Shown in pieces: positions 51,832 through 60,665 of a stretch of DNA of 64,000 nt (positions within the stretch are counted from its first letter, which is position 1; every line of letters begins with the position of its first letter). A program made the translations under genes and the position numbers. Source of the DNA: Aminobacter sp039907765 (GTDB taxonomy: Bacteria > Pseudomonadota > Alphaproteobacteria > Rhizobiales > Rhizobiaceae). The DNA is taken from assembly GCF_039907765.1 (NCBI RefSeq), contig NZ_JARDJI010000009.1:1-64000 (forward strand), written 5' to 3'. The notes under the pieces were generated by a model. The model searched no databases and was not told the origin of the DNA. It was given only the letters and a program-made list of their open reading frames with translations.

Positions 51832-51957
51832 CGGCTCCATCTGTTCGCGGACTTTAGCGAAAACGGGGGAACGTCCCGTTGCCGCGGTTCCAAGCAGAGG
51901 CGCCCGCTTCGCGGGGGCCGGCATCCCATGCTGCTCTGCTTTGTATTTCCAGAACCC

Positions 51958-52452
51958 CTATGAAAAACACGCCTCCACCTGGATTTCCGCCAGCCGTTCG
52001 ACTTCGCGATAGGTGGTCAGCATCTCCGTTTCGTTGTCGGACGCGAGGCGGACTTCAAGGGCCGCCAGCAGTTCGGCAGTGGTGTAATTGCGAACCACGA
52101 AAATCGCGCCGAAACCAAACTTTCCGGCATAGGAGGCCAGCAATGAAAGCAGCCTGGTTTGCTGGTCGGGGGTCATTGCGCCAAGGCCTGCCGATCGGCT
52201 TTCATCCGATACGATCCGCGCAGCCCGCACTCCTGGTTCGAGTGGCGTGTAGGCCTTGAGAATTGCCAGCTTTTCGGTGCTGCTCGCCGCGCGGAACTGC
52301 GATCTGAGCGCTATGAAGACGCCCGCACTATCGAACACCGGTGCATACGCATGGTCAAAAGCTCGCTCTGCCAGCAACTTCCCATCGCGAAAGCAATTGC
52401 TGAACCTTGCTACAAATTCGTCCCTGTTAAACGCAAGTACATCTCGCTTCAT
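51958..52452 (-). CDS. UraD-like (OHCU decarboxylase family) protein with altered active site
   Basis: 164 residues. The fold signatures are FDSAGVFIALRSQFRAASST, DESRSAGLGAMTPDQQTRLL and YAGKFGFGAIFVVRN, as in 2-oxo-4-hydroxy-4-carboxy-5-ureidoimidazoline decarboxylase. The catalytic His of the usual AHPxL motif is Tyr68 (LKAYTPLEPG), and the late catalytic Arg seems to be Gln (AEIQVEAC); the Glu of the SEQxxAGL motif is kept (Glu84). It may therefore be a divergent enzyme or have lost urate-pathway activity. It converges on the serine hydrolase gene. Confidence 0.72.
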   Translation of the reverse strand: MKRDVLAFNRDEFVARFSNCFRDGKLLAERAFDHAYAPVFDSAGVFIALRSQFRAASSTEKLAILKAYTPLEPGVRAARIVSDESRSAGLGAMTPDQQTRLLSLLASYAGKFGFGAIFVVRNYTTAELLAALEVRLASDNETEMLTTYREVERLAEIQVEACFS

Positions 52453-53009
52453 TTTTCAATTTTCCGATGTTTATAGAGCTGAAATCAAAACCACTTTTGC
52501 CCATGCGTTGCATCGTATGCCAGGTGCTGGACGGGCTTGATCATCCATTGACTTGGCCGTTGCCTGGACGCGGAGAGGCTGGCTCCGTATTGAAGAGCTC
52601 TGGGTTTGACTGAATCGTATACAAAATTGGATACCATAACTGTACGCTATTTGGAATACGAAAATTGAAAGTTTTGGATACAGATTATGACATCCTCCCT
52701 GCGTATAACGTCAGCGAAGGGGAGCTCTCCCGATCAAGGCGTCAGATCACGAAAGCGTCGCCGTCCTCGGCCGATCCGGGGCTGCGCGCCTTCGCAGGCA
52801 ATGCAGTGCTGCCGAGCGCTCGCATCGGCCACCCAGCCGAACGGAAATAGCGACGCGGTTCTGCAGCTGCGCCGAGGGGGCATAGGCACTCCAGGAGCAT
52901 GGCGCTTCTGGAGAGTGCCGTTGTCTACGGGCCGCGGGGGCGAGCCTTCTGCCGTGAGTTGCCGAGGCATTGGCCGGGCAACGGACATCCAAACCGGGTG
53001 ATACGCCAA
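52453..53009 (-). promoter_or_regulatory. Intergenic region with a cluster of GntR-type motifs
   Basis: 557 bp with no supported gene. The AT-rich part 52611-52690 holds TCGTATACAA (52615-52624), TTGGATACCA (52627-52636) and TTGGATACAG (52674-52683), plus a spaced variant TTGGAATACGA (52651-52661). These lie 160-230 bp upstream of the UraD-like start and downstream of a GntR gene. The remainder, 52700-53009, is high-GC and featureless; short frames there lack codon bias or homology. Confidence 0.55.
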
Positions 53010-53732
53010 CTAGGCGAGCGGCTTGAAAAGAGCCTTGAAGTCAACGCGCGCGGGGACATCAGAAAGGCCCATCTGGGCCTCGATGTGGTGCAGGTGGTTT
53101 TCCATCTGCTGAGCAGCAAGGCCAGGATCGCGCGACGCCAGGGCATCGACAATTTGCTCGTGTTCTTCACAGGAGCACGGAACGGCGCCGGGTGACTCGT
53201 AGAGCGCAATGATGAGGGACGATCGCGATATCAGTTCCTGCACGAAGTCGCGTAGAACGTCATTTCCGGCGAATGAGGCAAGTTCGAGATGAAAATCCCC
53301 TGAAAGCTGCAGTTGCCTTCGCTTGTCGCCCCGTTCCTGCGCCTTGCGCTCAGCCTCCACGGCGCTGCGCAGCCGTTCGATCCGCCGCTCGGTGATGGTC
53401 GGTGCGAGCCGCGTGACGAGCAGCCCCTCCACCGCCCGCCGCGCATCAAATACCTGCCTGGCCTCTTCCACCGATGGACGTGCAACGATGGCGCCCTTGT
53501 TGGGGATCAGTTCGACCAGCTTTTCATGAGACATCTGCTGCAGCACCTTCCTGATGATGGTGCGACTAATGCCAAAGGCACTTGCCAGCGCGTCTTCCTG
53601 CAATGGGGTTCCGGGCTGGAGCTGATGATGGACGATCGCGGCATAGATCTCATCATGAATCCGAACATCGATCCTTTCAGCGCGCGCCTTTGCAGCTGGC
53701 CGCTTGGCGTCGGCGCCCGAAGATGAAGGCAT
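53010..53732 (-). CDS. GntR-family regulator, FCD subfamily
   Basis: 240 residues. Winged helix: RIHDEIYAAIVHHQLQPGTP, EDALASAFGISRTIIRKVLQ and LVELIPNKGAIVARPSVEEA. The FCD domain (helical, metal-binding) shows FHLELASFAGNDVLRDFVQE and EEHEQIVDALASRDPGLAAQ. It resembles the regulator at 60666-61373, including the ELISRSSLIIALYESPG segment, so the two are paralogues. An inverted repeat CTGTA-10-TACAG 39 bp upstream could be its own operator. Confidence 0.9.
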   Translation of the reverse strand: MPSSSGADAKRPAAKARAERIDVRIHDEIYAAIVHHQLQPGTPLQEDALASAFGISRTIIRKVLQQMSHEKLVELIPNKGAIVARPSVEEARQVFDARRAVEGLLVTRLAPTITERRIERLRSAVEAERKAQERGDKRRQLQLSGDFHLELASFAGNDVLRDFVQELISRSSLIIALYESPGAVPCSCEEHEQIVDALASRDPGLAAQQMENHLHHIEAQMGLSDVPARVDFKALFKPLA

Positions 53733-54160
53733 GAGGTCTCCCCAGGAAGTTCGAACGGATCGATTGTGCTCTGTATTGTATTATTTACAGCTGCACCATC
53801 TCAAACCGGCGAGGCTCGGGGACGTCCCGTATTCGGTCCACAATCACGACGCCGGTCCCATCTAGCATGGGAGGCGGGGGCCGGTTTCAGGTGCGCGCGC
53901 GACGGGAACTGGCCACAAGGTCGAATGCATCGACGATGCGCTTGCTCCAGCCCGCCGCCAAGGCACTCCGCCAACGGCGCGCCGTTCACAGAGGACGCCA
54001 GACCAGTTTTGGGGAAATGGCTCCAGTGTTCCTATCGAAACATGGGGGAAGCGGGAACAACTCGTCGAAGCGGCTTTGCCATCATCGCGTCGTGGCAAGA
54101 CCGGCTATTGAATGTGCCGCGACGGGAGCAAGTTCGAGCATCGCGGCACGCTCCCGGATG
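53733..54160 (-). promoter_or_regulatory. Intergenic region upstream of the GntR gene
   Basis: 428 bp between the M24 gene and the GntR gene, both on the minus strand. Its first 60 bp are AT-rich and hold the inverted repeat CTGTA/TACAG (53771-53790) around TTGTATTATT, a probable autoregulatory site. The rest (53800-54160) has open frames on the plus strand but no ribosome sites or recognisable products; I see nothing else there. Confidence 0.4.
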
Positions 54161-55321
54161 CTACTTCACACCGAACACCACCTCGTCGTCGGCGAGCGGT
54201 TCGAAGCCGTTCTTCGTCAACACCGACGGCATGCTGGCGGGGATGCAACCTACTCCGTCCATGTAGAGGCAGGAGCAGATGTGGAAGCACATGCCTTCCT
54301 CCAGCACCTGTTCGTTGCCGGCACGGATCGCCATGACATTGTCCTCTCCCCAACCCGGAGGGAATGACGCGCCGATGCTGTAGGCCGGTCGCGTAACCAT
54401 GTATTCGCCAAAGCCGGCCTTCTCGACGACGGTCTCGAAGATACGTGCCGCCTCGTGCGAGGTCATGCCGGGACGCACGCGCGCATAACCTTCGTTCAGC
54501 GCGTCGCGGCAGACATCGAACATGCGGCGAACGAGGTCCTGTGGCTCGCCGATCGAATAGATCCGGTACAACGGCGTATGGTAGTCCTGTACCGACGCCG
54601 CCGGTTCGACGTTGATGACCTCGCCCCGCCGTATCGGCGCGCCGCACCAGGTAACGTGCGCACGTGCAGTGCGCGGACCGGCGCAGACATTGGGCATCTG
54701 GGCGACGCGCCCGCTGCCGTTGCGCAGCAGGCTGTCGCTCACAACCGCGGCCAGCGCACTGTCGGTCATGCCCTCGTGAAGTGCCTCGAAGCCGTCGCGG
54801 CAGGATTGGGCGACGATCGCGCCGGCCCTGCGCAGCAGGGCGATTTCGGTCGCGCTCTTGATGCGGCGCAGATGCTCCACCAGGCCCGACGCGTCCACAA
54901 CCTTGCGGGCGCCGGTGAGCGGACCGAGGAAGCCGCGCAGTGAAGGCAGCGTCGCCGCGAACTCCACCGCCAGGACGGCGTTGGGACCGCCAAGATCGGC
55001 GATGGCGCCGTCGAGCACCTTGGAGAAGTCCTGGCCGTCGACCACGCCAAGCCCTTCGTTCACCCAAAGCTGATCGGCGAGCGCTCGGACGTTGCTGAGT
55101 TCGGTCCGCCGCATGACCCAGATCGCCTTGCCGTCTGCCCGCATGACCAGCGCGGTGGCGCCGTAGGCCAGCGAACCGAAACCGGTGAGATAGTAAGTGT
55201 TTTCGGTCGACGTCAGCACCACCACGTCGATGCCGCGCTCGGCCATCATCGCGCGCAACGCATCGCGGCGTGCCAGGTATTCCTGCGGTCTGAAGGCGAG
55301 CTGGTCGAAATTCTCGGTCAT
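54161..55321 (-). CDS. M24 (pita-bread) family hydrolase, ectoine hydrolase (DoeA/EutD)-like
   Basis: 386 residues: a creatinase-type N-terminal domain (RRDALRAMMAERGIDVVVLT, TENTYYLTGFG) and a pita-bread catalytic domain. The five metal ligands of aminopeptidase P are mostly absent: EVINVEPAASVQDYHTPLYR in place of the Asp pair, and MCFHICSCLYMDGVGC in place of the first Glu. The segment YSIGASFPPGWGED resembles the corresponding part of ectoine hydrolases, which also lack these ligands. The product may cleave a cyclic amidine or amide. No other ectoine genes are present, so the substrate is uncertain. It follows the peptide-type binding protein. Confidence 0.8.
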   Translation of the reverse strand: MTENFDQLAFRPQEYLARRDALRAMMAERGIDVVVLTSTENTYYLTGFGSLAYGATALVMRADGKAIWVMRRTELSNVRALADQLWVNEGLGVVDGQDFSKVLDGAIADLGGPNAVLAVEFAATLPSLRGFLGPLTGARKVVDASGLVEHLRRIKSATEIALLRRAGAIVAQSCRDGFEALHEGMTDSALAAVVSDSLLRNGSGRVAQMPNVCAGPRTARAHVTWCGAPIRRGEVINVEPAASVQDYHTPLYRIYSIGEPQDLVRRMFDVCRDALNEGYARVRPGMTSHEAARIFETVVEKAGFGEYMVTRPAYSIGASFPPGWGEDNVMAIRAGNEQVLEEGMCFHICSCLYMDGVGCIPASMPSVLTKNGFEPLADDEVVFGVK

Positions 55322-55352
55322 CTGTCTGTCTCGAAATCAATCAGGGAAGGGG

Positions 55353-55375
55353 GTGGCGGCGCCAGGCGCCGCCAC
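55353..55375 (-). terminator. Hairpin between the binding-protein and M24 genes
   Basis: Perfect 10-bp stem GTGGCGGCGC / GCGCCGCCAC with a 3-nt loop, 24 bp after the binding-protein stop. No U-tract follows on the minus strand, so it is more likely to protect or partly end the upstream message than to terminate fully. Confidence 0.5.
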
Positions 55376-55398
55376 AATTGGGGTTTGCTGCAGAGGTC

Positions 55399-56988
55399 TC
55401 AGTCTGCCTTCTTCAGGTTCCAGAACACCGGCACGTCCTGCGTCACCAGCATGCCCGACACCTTGTCGGAATGCGCGAGGTAGGTCGTCCATTGGCCGAG
55501 CGGCACGTGATGACCGGTCTCGAAGGCGCGGGTCGAGTATTCGGCAGCCACCGCCTTCTTTGCCTCCACCCCGTCGGCCATCGCCCACTTCAGGCGAAGA
55601 TCCTCGAGCTGCTGGTCGCAGGGCCAGCCGAAGATGCCCTTCTCGCATGCGGCGGAGTAGGTGATGCTCCACACGGGAGTGGAGACGACCTGGCCGCCTG
55701 CGCTGGAATGGACGAGGTTCCAGCCGCCGTTGCCCGTGGGTTCCTTGGAGTTGCGGCGCTTCAGCACCGTCGCCCAGTCCATTGCCTGCACGTCGACATT
55801 GAGCCCGATGTCGCGCATTGCCTGCACGGTCACAACGGTCGCCGGATGCGCGATCGACTCGTCCGTCGGGTCGAGAATGACGATCGGCTTGGAGAAGTCC
55901 CAGCCGGCCTCCTTGAACAGTTCCTTGGCCTTTTCCGGATTTGGAGCCTTCAGCGCATCAAGGCCTGCTTCGGTCTCCATCGGCGTACCGCAGATGAAGA
56001 AGGAAGCGCAGGTGCGGAAGAAGTCGGGATTGCCGTTGATGGCCTGCAGGTATGCCTGCTGGTTCGTCAGCCAGAACATCGCCTGCCGTGCCTTCGGATT
56101 GTCGAAGGGCGGGTTCAAGTGGTTGAAGAACAGCAGCGCCTGCCTGCCCGTCTTGTTGACGGTCTCGGTCGCCATGCCCGGCGCGCTCTCCAGCACGGGA
56201 AGAAGGTCGAGCGACGGGTTTTCCCAGATGTCGACCTCGCCGCCGAGCAAGGCAGAGAGCGCGGTCTGCTGATCACGGATGACCAGCCATTCAATGCGAT
56301 CGACATTGCCCACCTTGCCGCCTGCAAAAGCGCTCGCCGGCTCCGAGCGCGGGACGTAGTCGGCGAACTTCTCATAGACGACCTTGTTTCCGGGAACCCA
56401 TTGCTCCTTGACGAAGCGATACGGCCCGGAGCCGATATATTCCTGGATTTCCTTGAAAGGATCCGTCTCGGCGATGCGCTTGGGCATCATGAACGGAATG
56501 TTGGAAGCGACCTTGCTCAGCGACTCCAACACCAGCCCATAGGGCTCCTTGAAGACGAGTTCGAAGGTCTTGTCGTCAACGACCTTCATTTCAAGGAGCA
56601 CGCGGTTCATGAGCTGGCCGGCGGCATCGCGCGCGGCCCAACGCTTGAGCGAGGCCACGCAGTCCTCGGCCTTGACCGGCTGGCCGTCATGCCATTTCAG
56701 GCCGTCGCGAAGCGTGAAGCGGTAGGTCTTGCGGTCCTCCGACAGCTTCATCTCCTTGACCATCTGCGGCTGCGGGACGAAATTCTCGTCGAGCCCGTAG
56801 AGCGTGTCGTAGATCAGGAATCCGTGCATCTTGACGATGTCGGCCGTGGAGCCCATGGGATCGAGCGCCTGTAGATCGGCGTGCGGCACGAAGCGGAGGG
56901 TGGTCTCCGCAGCAGCGATCCCCATTCCGGCGATCAGAAATGCCGAGGCCAGAAGCGCTCGGCCGGTGCGTTTCAAAGTTGTCAGCAT
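55399..56988 (-). CDS. ABC transporter substrate-binding protein, family 5 (peptide/opine type)
   Basis: 529 residues, ATG after GGGAGGAAC. Signal peptide ALLASAFLIAGMGIAAAETT, cleaved near residue 28. SBP_bac_5 features: TLRFVPHADLQALDPMGSTA, FTLRDGLKWHDGQPVKAEDC, YIGSGPYRFVKEQWVPGNKV and VIRDQQTALSALLGGEVDIW. It binds peptides, opines or other larger solutes in the periplasm. It is the fourth gene of a complete dpp-like transporter. Confidence 0.92.
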   Translation of the reverse strand: MLTTLKRTGRALLASAFLIAGMGIAAAETTLRFVPHADLQALDPMGSTADIVKMHGFLIYDTLYGLDENFVPQPQMVKEMKLSEDRKTYRFTLRDGLKWHDGQPVKAEDCVASLKRWAARDAAGQLMNRVLLEMKVVDDKTFELVFKEPYGLVLESLSKVASNIPFMMPKRIAETDPFKEIQEYIGSGPYRFVKEQWVPGNKVVYEKFADYVPRSEPASAFAGGKVGNVDRIEWLVIRDQQTALSALLGGEVDIWENPSLDLLPVLESAPGMATETVNKTGRQALLFFNHLNPPFDNPKARQAMFWLTNQQAYLQAINGNPDFFRTCASFFICGTPMETEAGLDALKAPNPEKAKELFKEAGWDFSKPIVILDPTDESIAHPATVVTVQAMRDIGLNVDVQAMDWATVLKRRNSKEPTGNGGWNLVHSSAGGQVVSTPVWSITYSAACEKGIFGWPCDQQLEDLRLKWAMADGVEAKKAVAAEYSTRAFETGHHVPLGQWTTYLAHSDKVSGMLVTQDVPVFWNLKKAD

Positions 56989-57021
56989 GTGCAGTTCCTC
57001 CCATTGAATCCTTGTGCCGCC

Positions 57022-58620
57022 TCAGGCGGCCGCTGCTGCCTGCCTCCCCGGAATGGAATCCAGCAGGCGGCGCGTATAGTCGTGTGACGGCGACGCAAAG
57101 ACCGCCCGCACGCTGCCTTCCTCGACCAGTTCTCCCCGGTGCATCACGAGGATGCGGTCGCAGATCTGGGCCGCGACGCGCAGGTCGTGCGTGATGAACA
57201 GGATGGCCAAGTTGAAGCGCTTCTGGACGTCGTCGATCAGCTTCAACACTTGCGCCTGGACGGAGACGTCGAGCGCCGAGACAGCCTCGTCGGCCACCAG
57301 TATTTCCGGTTCCATGGCAAGGGCGCGTGCAATCGAGATGCGCTGCCGCTGGCCTCCCGAGAACTGATGCGGGTATCGGTTGAGGGCTGCCGGATCGAGC
57401 CCCACCAGCGCCATCAGCTCGCGGGCCTTCTCCCATGCGGCGGCCTTCGAGACACCGAAGTTCATCGGCCCTTCGATGATCGACTGACCGACGGTCCGGC
57501 GTGGGTTGAGTGAGCGATACGGGTCCTGGAAGACGATCTGCAGGCGCCGCCGCAAGGGCTTGCCCGAGCCGTCTGGCATCTGAGCCTCGCCGGCGGTGGG
57601 CTCGATCAGGCGCGTGATGCAGCGTGCCAGTGTCGATTTGCCGGAACCCGATTCACCGATCACGCCCACTGTTTCGCCGCGGCGCAAGGTGAGAGAGGTC
57701 GGCTTGAGCGCCACAACCTCGCGCGTGCCGCCGATACCAGAGCGGACATTGTAGGTCTTGGCGATGTCCTTGACGGTGAGGGCGAGCGGGCCAAGCGCCG
57801 GTTCCGGCGGCCGGGCGGCCTCGAGGGTGGGCACGGCAGCGATCAGCATGCGCGTGTAGTCAGCCTCGGGAGCCGTGAGAATGCTGCTCGCAATGCCGCT
57901 TTCGACGACCTTGCCGGACTTCATCACGACCACACGGTCGGCGATCTCGGCAACCACCCCGATGTCATGGGTGATGAACAGCACGCCCATGCCGCGACTG
58001 CGCTGGAGATCACGGATCTGTTTGAGGATCTGCGCCTGCGTGGTGACGTCCAGCGCGGTCGTCGGCTCGTCGGCAATGAGCAGGCGGGGCTGCAGGATCA
58101 GGGCGGCCGCGATCAGCACGCGCTGGCGCTGACCGCCCGAAAGCTGGTGGGGATAGGTATGATAGAGCCGCTGCGGATCGGGCAGGCCGACCTCTTCCAT
58201 GGCCTTGACGACACGGGCGAACCGTTCGGCGGGGGACAGCGAAAGATGCGTGCGGAGGACCTCGTCGATCTGGGCGCCTATGGTATGGACGGGATTGAGC
58301 GCGGTCATGGGCTCCTGGAAGATCATGCCGATCTCGGCCCCGCGAAGCGCGCGCATCCGCCGCAGCGACGCCTGAAGCAGGTCCTCGCCGTTGAACATGA
58401 TCGCGCCCTGCGGCCTGACGAAGGTTTTGGGCATAAGCCCCATGATCGTCTGCGCCGTGACCGACTTGCCTGAACCGGATTCGCCCACGACGCAGACGAT
58501 CTCGCCTTGGGAGACGGAGAAGGAGACATCCTCGACCGCGTTGCGGCGGTCGCCACCGAGCGGCAGCGGCACGGTGAGGTTTCGGATGTCGATGACTGGA
58601 GGAAGTGCGTTCATGTACAT
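57022..58620 (-). CDS. Peptide-type ABC transporter ATP-binding protein (DppD-DppF fusion)
   Basis: About 532 residues from the ATG at 58620; a GTG at 58629 overlapping the permease stop and an ATG at 58614 are alternatives. Two complete ABC domains: Walker A GESGSGKSVTAQTIMGLM and GESGSGKSTLARCITRLI, signatures LSGGQRQRVLIAAALILQP and FSGGQRQRISIARALAMEP, Walker B LLIADEPTTALDVT and ILVADEAVSALDVS. The two are separated by the oligopeptide C-terminal extension. Both halves appear active. Confidence 0.93.
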   Translation of the reverse strand: MYMNALPPVIDIRNLTVPLPLGGDRRNAVEDVSFSVSQGEIVCVVGESGSGKSVTAQTIMGLMPKTFVRPQGAIMFNGEDLLQASLRRMRALRGAEIGMIFQEPMTALNPVHTIGAQIDEVLRTHLSLSPAERFARVVKAMEEVGLPDPQRLYHTYPHQLSGGQRQRVLIAAALILQPRLLIADEPTTALDVTTQAQILKQIRDLQRSRGMGVLFITHDIGVVAEIADRVVVMKSGKVVESGIASSILTAPEADYTRMLIAAVPTLEAARPPEPALGPLALTVKDIAKTYNVRSGIGGTREVVALKPTSLTLRRGETVGVIGESGSGKSTLARCITRLIEPTAGEAQMPDGSGKPLRRRLQIVFQDPYRSLNPRRTVGQSIIEGPMNFGVSKAAAWEKARELMALVGLDPAALNRYPHQFSGGQRQRISIARALAMEPEILVADEAVSALDVSVQAQVLKLIDDVQKRFNLAILFITHDLRVAAQICDRILVMHRGELVEEGSVRAVFASPSHDYTRRLLDSIPGRQAAAAA

Positions 58621-58625
58621 CTCGC

Positions 58626-59507
58626 TCACATCCGTTTGGCAAGGCGTGGGTCGAGCGTGTCGCGCAGGCCATCACCGAGCAGGTTGATGCCCAGCACCGT
58701 CAGCGCCAGAAACAGGCTTGGGAGGAAGACGAGCCGCGGCGCCACCTGAAAAAAGGTGCGCCCTTCCGAGATCATGTTGCCCCAACTCGGGATCTCGGGC
58801 GGCAGCCCAGTGCCGAGGAAGCTCAGCGCCGCCTCGACCAATATGGCCGACGCGCAGATATAGGTTCCAAGCACCAGCAGCGGAGCGATGGTCGAGGGCA
58901 AGATGTGGCGCACCAGGATGAGAGGCGTTGGCGTGCCGATGGAGATCGCCGCCTCCACATAAGGCTCTTCGCGCACGGTGAGCACCACGCTTCGAACAAG
59001 CCGCACCACCCGCGGAATTTCCGGGATCGTCAGGGCAACGATGACGGTTCCGACGCTTGCGCGGGTGAGTGAGACCAGCGCGATTGCCAGAAGGAAGGTC
59101 GGGATCGCCATCAGCCCGTCCATGACGCGCATGACGATGATGTCCACGGAACGGAAATAGCCCGCAACAAGCCCTATCAGGACACCAAAGGTGATGGCCG
59201 TGACTGCAACGGTGAGCCCTACGATCAGCGAACTGCGCGCGCCGTAGACAACGCGGCTGTAGACGTCGCGGCCAAACAGGTCGGTGCCGAACCAGGCGAG
59301 GTCCGACGGCGGCTTCAGGCGCATCCCTGGATCGATCCGAACGGGGTCGACCGTTCCGAGCAAAGGTGCCGCAAGCGCCATGATCACAATGGCTGCAACG
59401 ATTGCGCCGCCGATCATGACGGAGGGATTGCGTGCCGCCTGAGCGATCAGGTCGAAAATCGGGTTGCGCGGCGCGTCGCCGGCAAGTTGTGGTGAAAGCA
59501 GTGTCAT
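58626..59507 (-). CDS. Peptide-type ABC transporter permease (DppC type)
   Basis: 293 residues; the start overlaps the DppB-type stop (TGATG). OppC/DppC features are an N-terminal membrane helix (MIGGAIVAAIVIMALAAPLL), the loop LKPPSDLAWFGTDLFGRDVY and the EAA-type segment EPYVEAAISIGTPTPLILVR with HILPSTIAPLLVL. About six membrane segments. It forms the channel with the next protein. Confidence 0.92.
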   Translation of the reverse strand: MTLLSPQLAGDAPRNPIFDLIAQAARNPSVMIGGAIVAAIVIMALAAPLLGTVDPVRIDPGMRLKPPSDLAWFGTDLFGRDVYSRVVYGARSSLIVGLTVAVTAITFGVLIGLVAGYFRSVDIIVMRVMDGLMAIPTFLLAIALVSLTRASVGTVIVALTIPEIPRVVRLVRSVVLTVREEPYVEAAISIGTPTPLILVRHILPSTIAPLLVLGTYICASAILVEAALSFLGTGLPPEIPSWGNMISEGRTFFQVAPRLVFLPSLFLALTVLGINLLGDGLRDTLDPRLAKRM

Positions 59508-60448
59508 CAGTAGCGCACCCTTGGGTCGAGCAGCGCGTAGCCAATATCGATGGCCAGGTTGATCAGGACGTAGACCGCAGAAAACAGCAGGATCACGCCC
59601 TGGATGACCGGATAGTCGCGCTTCAGGATGGCATCGACGACCAGGCGGCCGATGCCGGGGATGTTGAATACCGTTTCGATGACCACGACGCCGCTGATCA
59701 GCAGTGCCACGCCTATGCCAATGACCGTGAGGATCGGTATTGCGGCGTTGCGCAAGGCGTGATGGGTGATCACCAGTCGCTCGGCGACGCCTTTGGCGCG
59801 GGCCGTGCGAATGAAATCCTCGCCCATCATTTCAAGCACGCTGGCGCGCGTGATGCGGGCGATCAGCACCATGTAGGCAAGGCCGAGTGTCACCGTCGGC
59901 AGCGTGATGCTGCGCAGGAAGGGCAGCACGCCTTCGGAAATGCTGGTGAAGCCCTGGACGGGAAGCCAGCCAAATTTCAAGGAGAACAGGTAGATCATGC
60001 AGTAGCCGAGCACAAAGGCGGGCACCGAAAAGCCGACCACCGAGACGGCCATGAGCGTCCGGTCGAGCCAACTTCCCGCGGTCGCACCCGCCACGGTGCC
60101 GAGCGGAACGGCAACGCTGATGGCAAACAACATGGTCGTCAGAGCGAGCGACAATGTCGGCTCGACACGCTGCAGTATCAGTTCGGTGACCGGCAGGTTC
60201 GTGAAGATCGAGGTCCCGAGATCGCCGGACAGCGTGTTGCCCATCCAGATGATGAATTGCGTCGCCAGCGGTTGGTCGAGGCCGAGGGCCGTGCGGATAC
60301 GCTGAAGTGTCTCGGCATCAGCGTTGTCACCGGCAATGACCAGGGCAGGGTCGCCCGGGCTGAGCCGCAGCAGCAGGAACACCACCACGGAGACGACGAC
60401 CATCACCGGGATCACGGCGAGCGTTCGCTTGGCCACAAAAGCAAGCAT
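59507..60448 (-). CDS. Peptide-type ABC transporter permease (DppB type)
   Basis: 313 residues from the ATG at 60448, just after GGAGGAGG; the longer open frame upstream crosses the promoter. MLAFVAKRTLAVIPVMVVVS and the following LLLRLSPGDPALVIAGDNAD are typical of OppB/DppB, as is the EAA loop EDFIRTARAKGVAERLVITH. First gene of the five-gene operon dppB-dppC-dppDF-binding protein-M24. A promoter with GntR-type motifs lies in the 217-bp gap shared with the divergent GntR gene. Confidence 0.93.
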   Translation of the reverse strand: MLAFVAKRTLAVIPVMVVVSVVVFLLLRLSPGDPALVIAGDNADAETLQRIRTALGLDQPLATQFIIWMGNTLSGDLGTSIFTNLPVTELILQRVEPTLSLALTTMLFAISVAVPLGTVAGATAGSWLDRTLMAVSVVGFSVPAFVLGYCMIYLFSLKFGWLPVQGFTSISEGVLPFLRSITLPTVTLGLAYMVLIARITRASVLEMMGEDFIRTARAKGVAERLVITHHALRNAAIPILTVIGIGVALLISGVVVIETVFNIPGIGRLVVDAILKRDYPVIQGVILLFSAVYVLINLAIDIGYALLDPRVRY

Positions 60449-60478
60449 CAATCCGCCTCCTCCAGCGTGAATACAAGC

Positions 60479-60498
60479 TCGTATGCGATTGGATACAA
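60479..60498. promoter_or_regulatory. Paired GntR-type motifs at the dpp promoter
   Basis: TCGTATGCGA (60479-60488) directly abuts TTGGATACAA (60489-60498), which touches the -10 hexamer of the dppB promoter. A third copy, TCGTATGCAA (60631-60640), lies 26 bp upstream of the divergent gntR start. Position over the start site fits repression by the adjacent GntR. Confidence 0.6.
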
Positions 60499-60526
60499 TT
60501 AGAGCATACATATATGCCGACGACAA
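60498..60526 (-). promoter_or_regulatory. Promoter of the dpp-like operon
   Basis: On the minus strand TTGTCG (60526-60521), a 17-bp spacer and TCTAAT (60503-60498, five of six consensus bases). The start site would fall in the adjoining GntR motifs. Confidence 0.55.
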
Positions 60527-60665
60527 GCGAAAATGTCGGCAGCCATGGCTTTTCGATGCGGCCACTTACCGTCAATGCGGCATTGCGTTACCTATCTGAG
60601 GACAGATATTGTGTGATTGTGTAGACTGTTTCGTATGCAATCCGAAGATTGGGAGGCCTCGCAGG

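Noticed and set aside
53766..54367. Overlapping open frames on the plus strand between the GntR and M24 genes
   Set aside because: They read into the antisense of the M24 gene and show no domain, ribosome site or consistent codon use.
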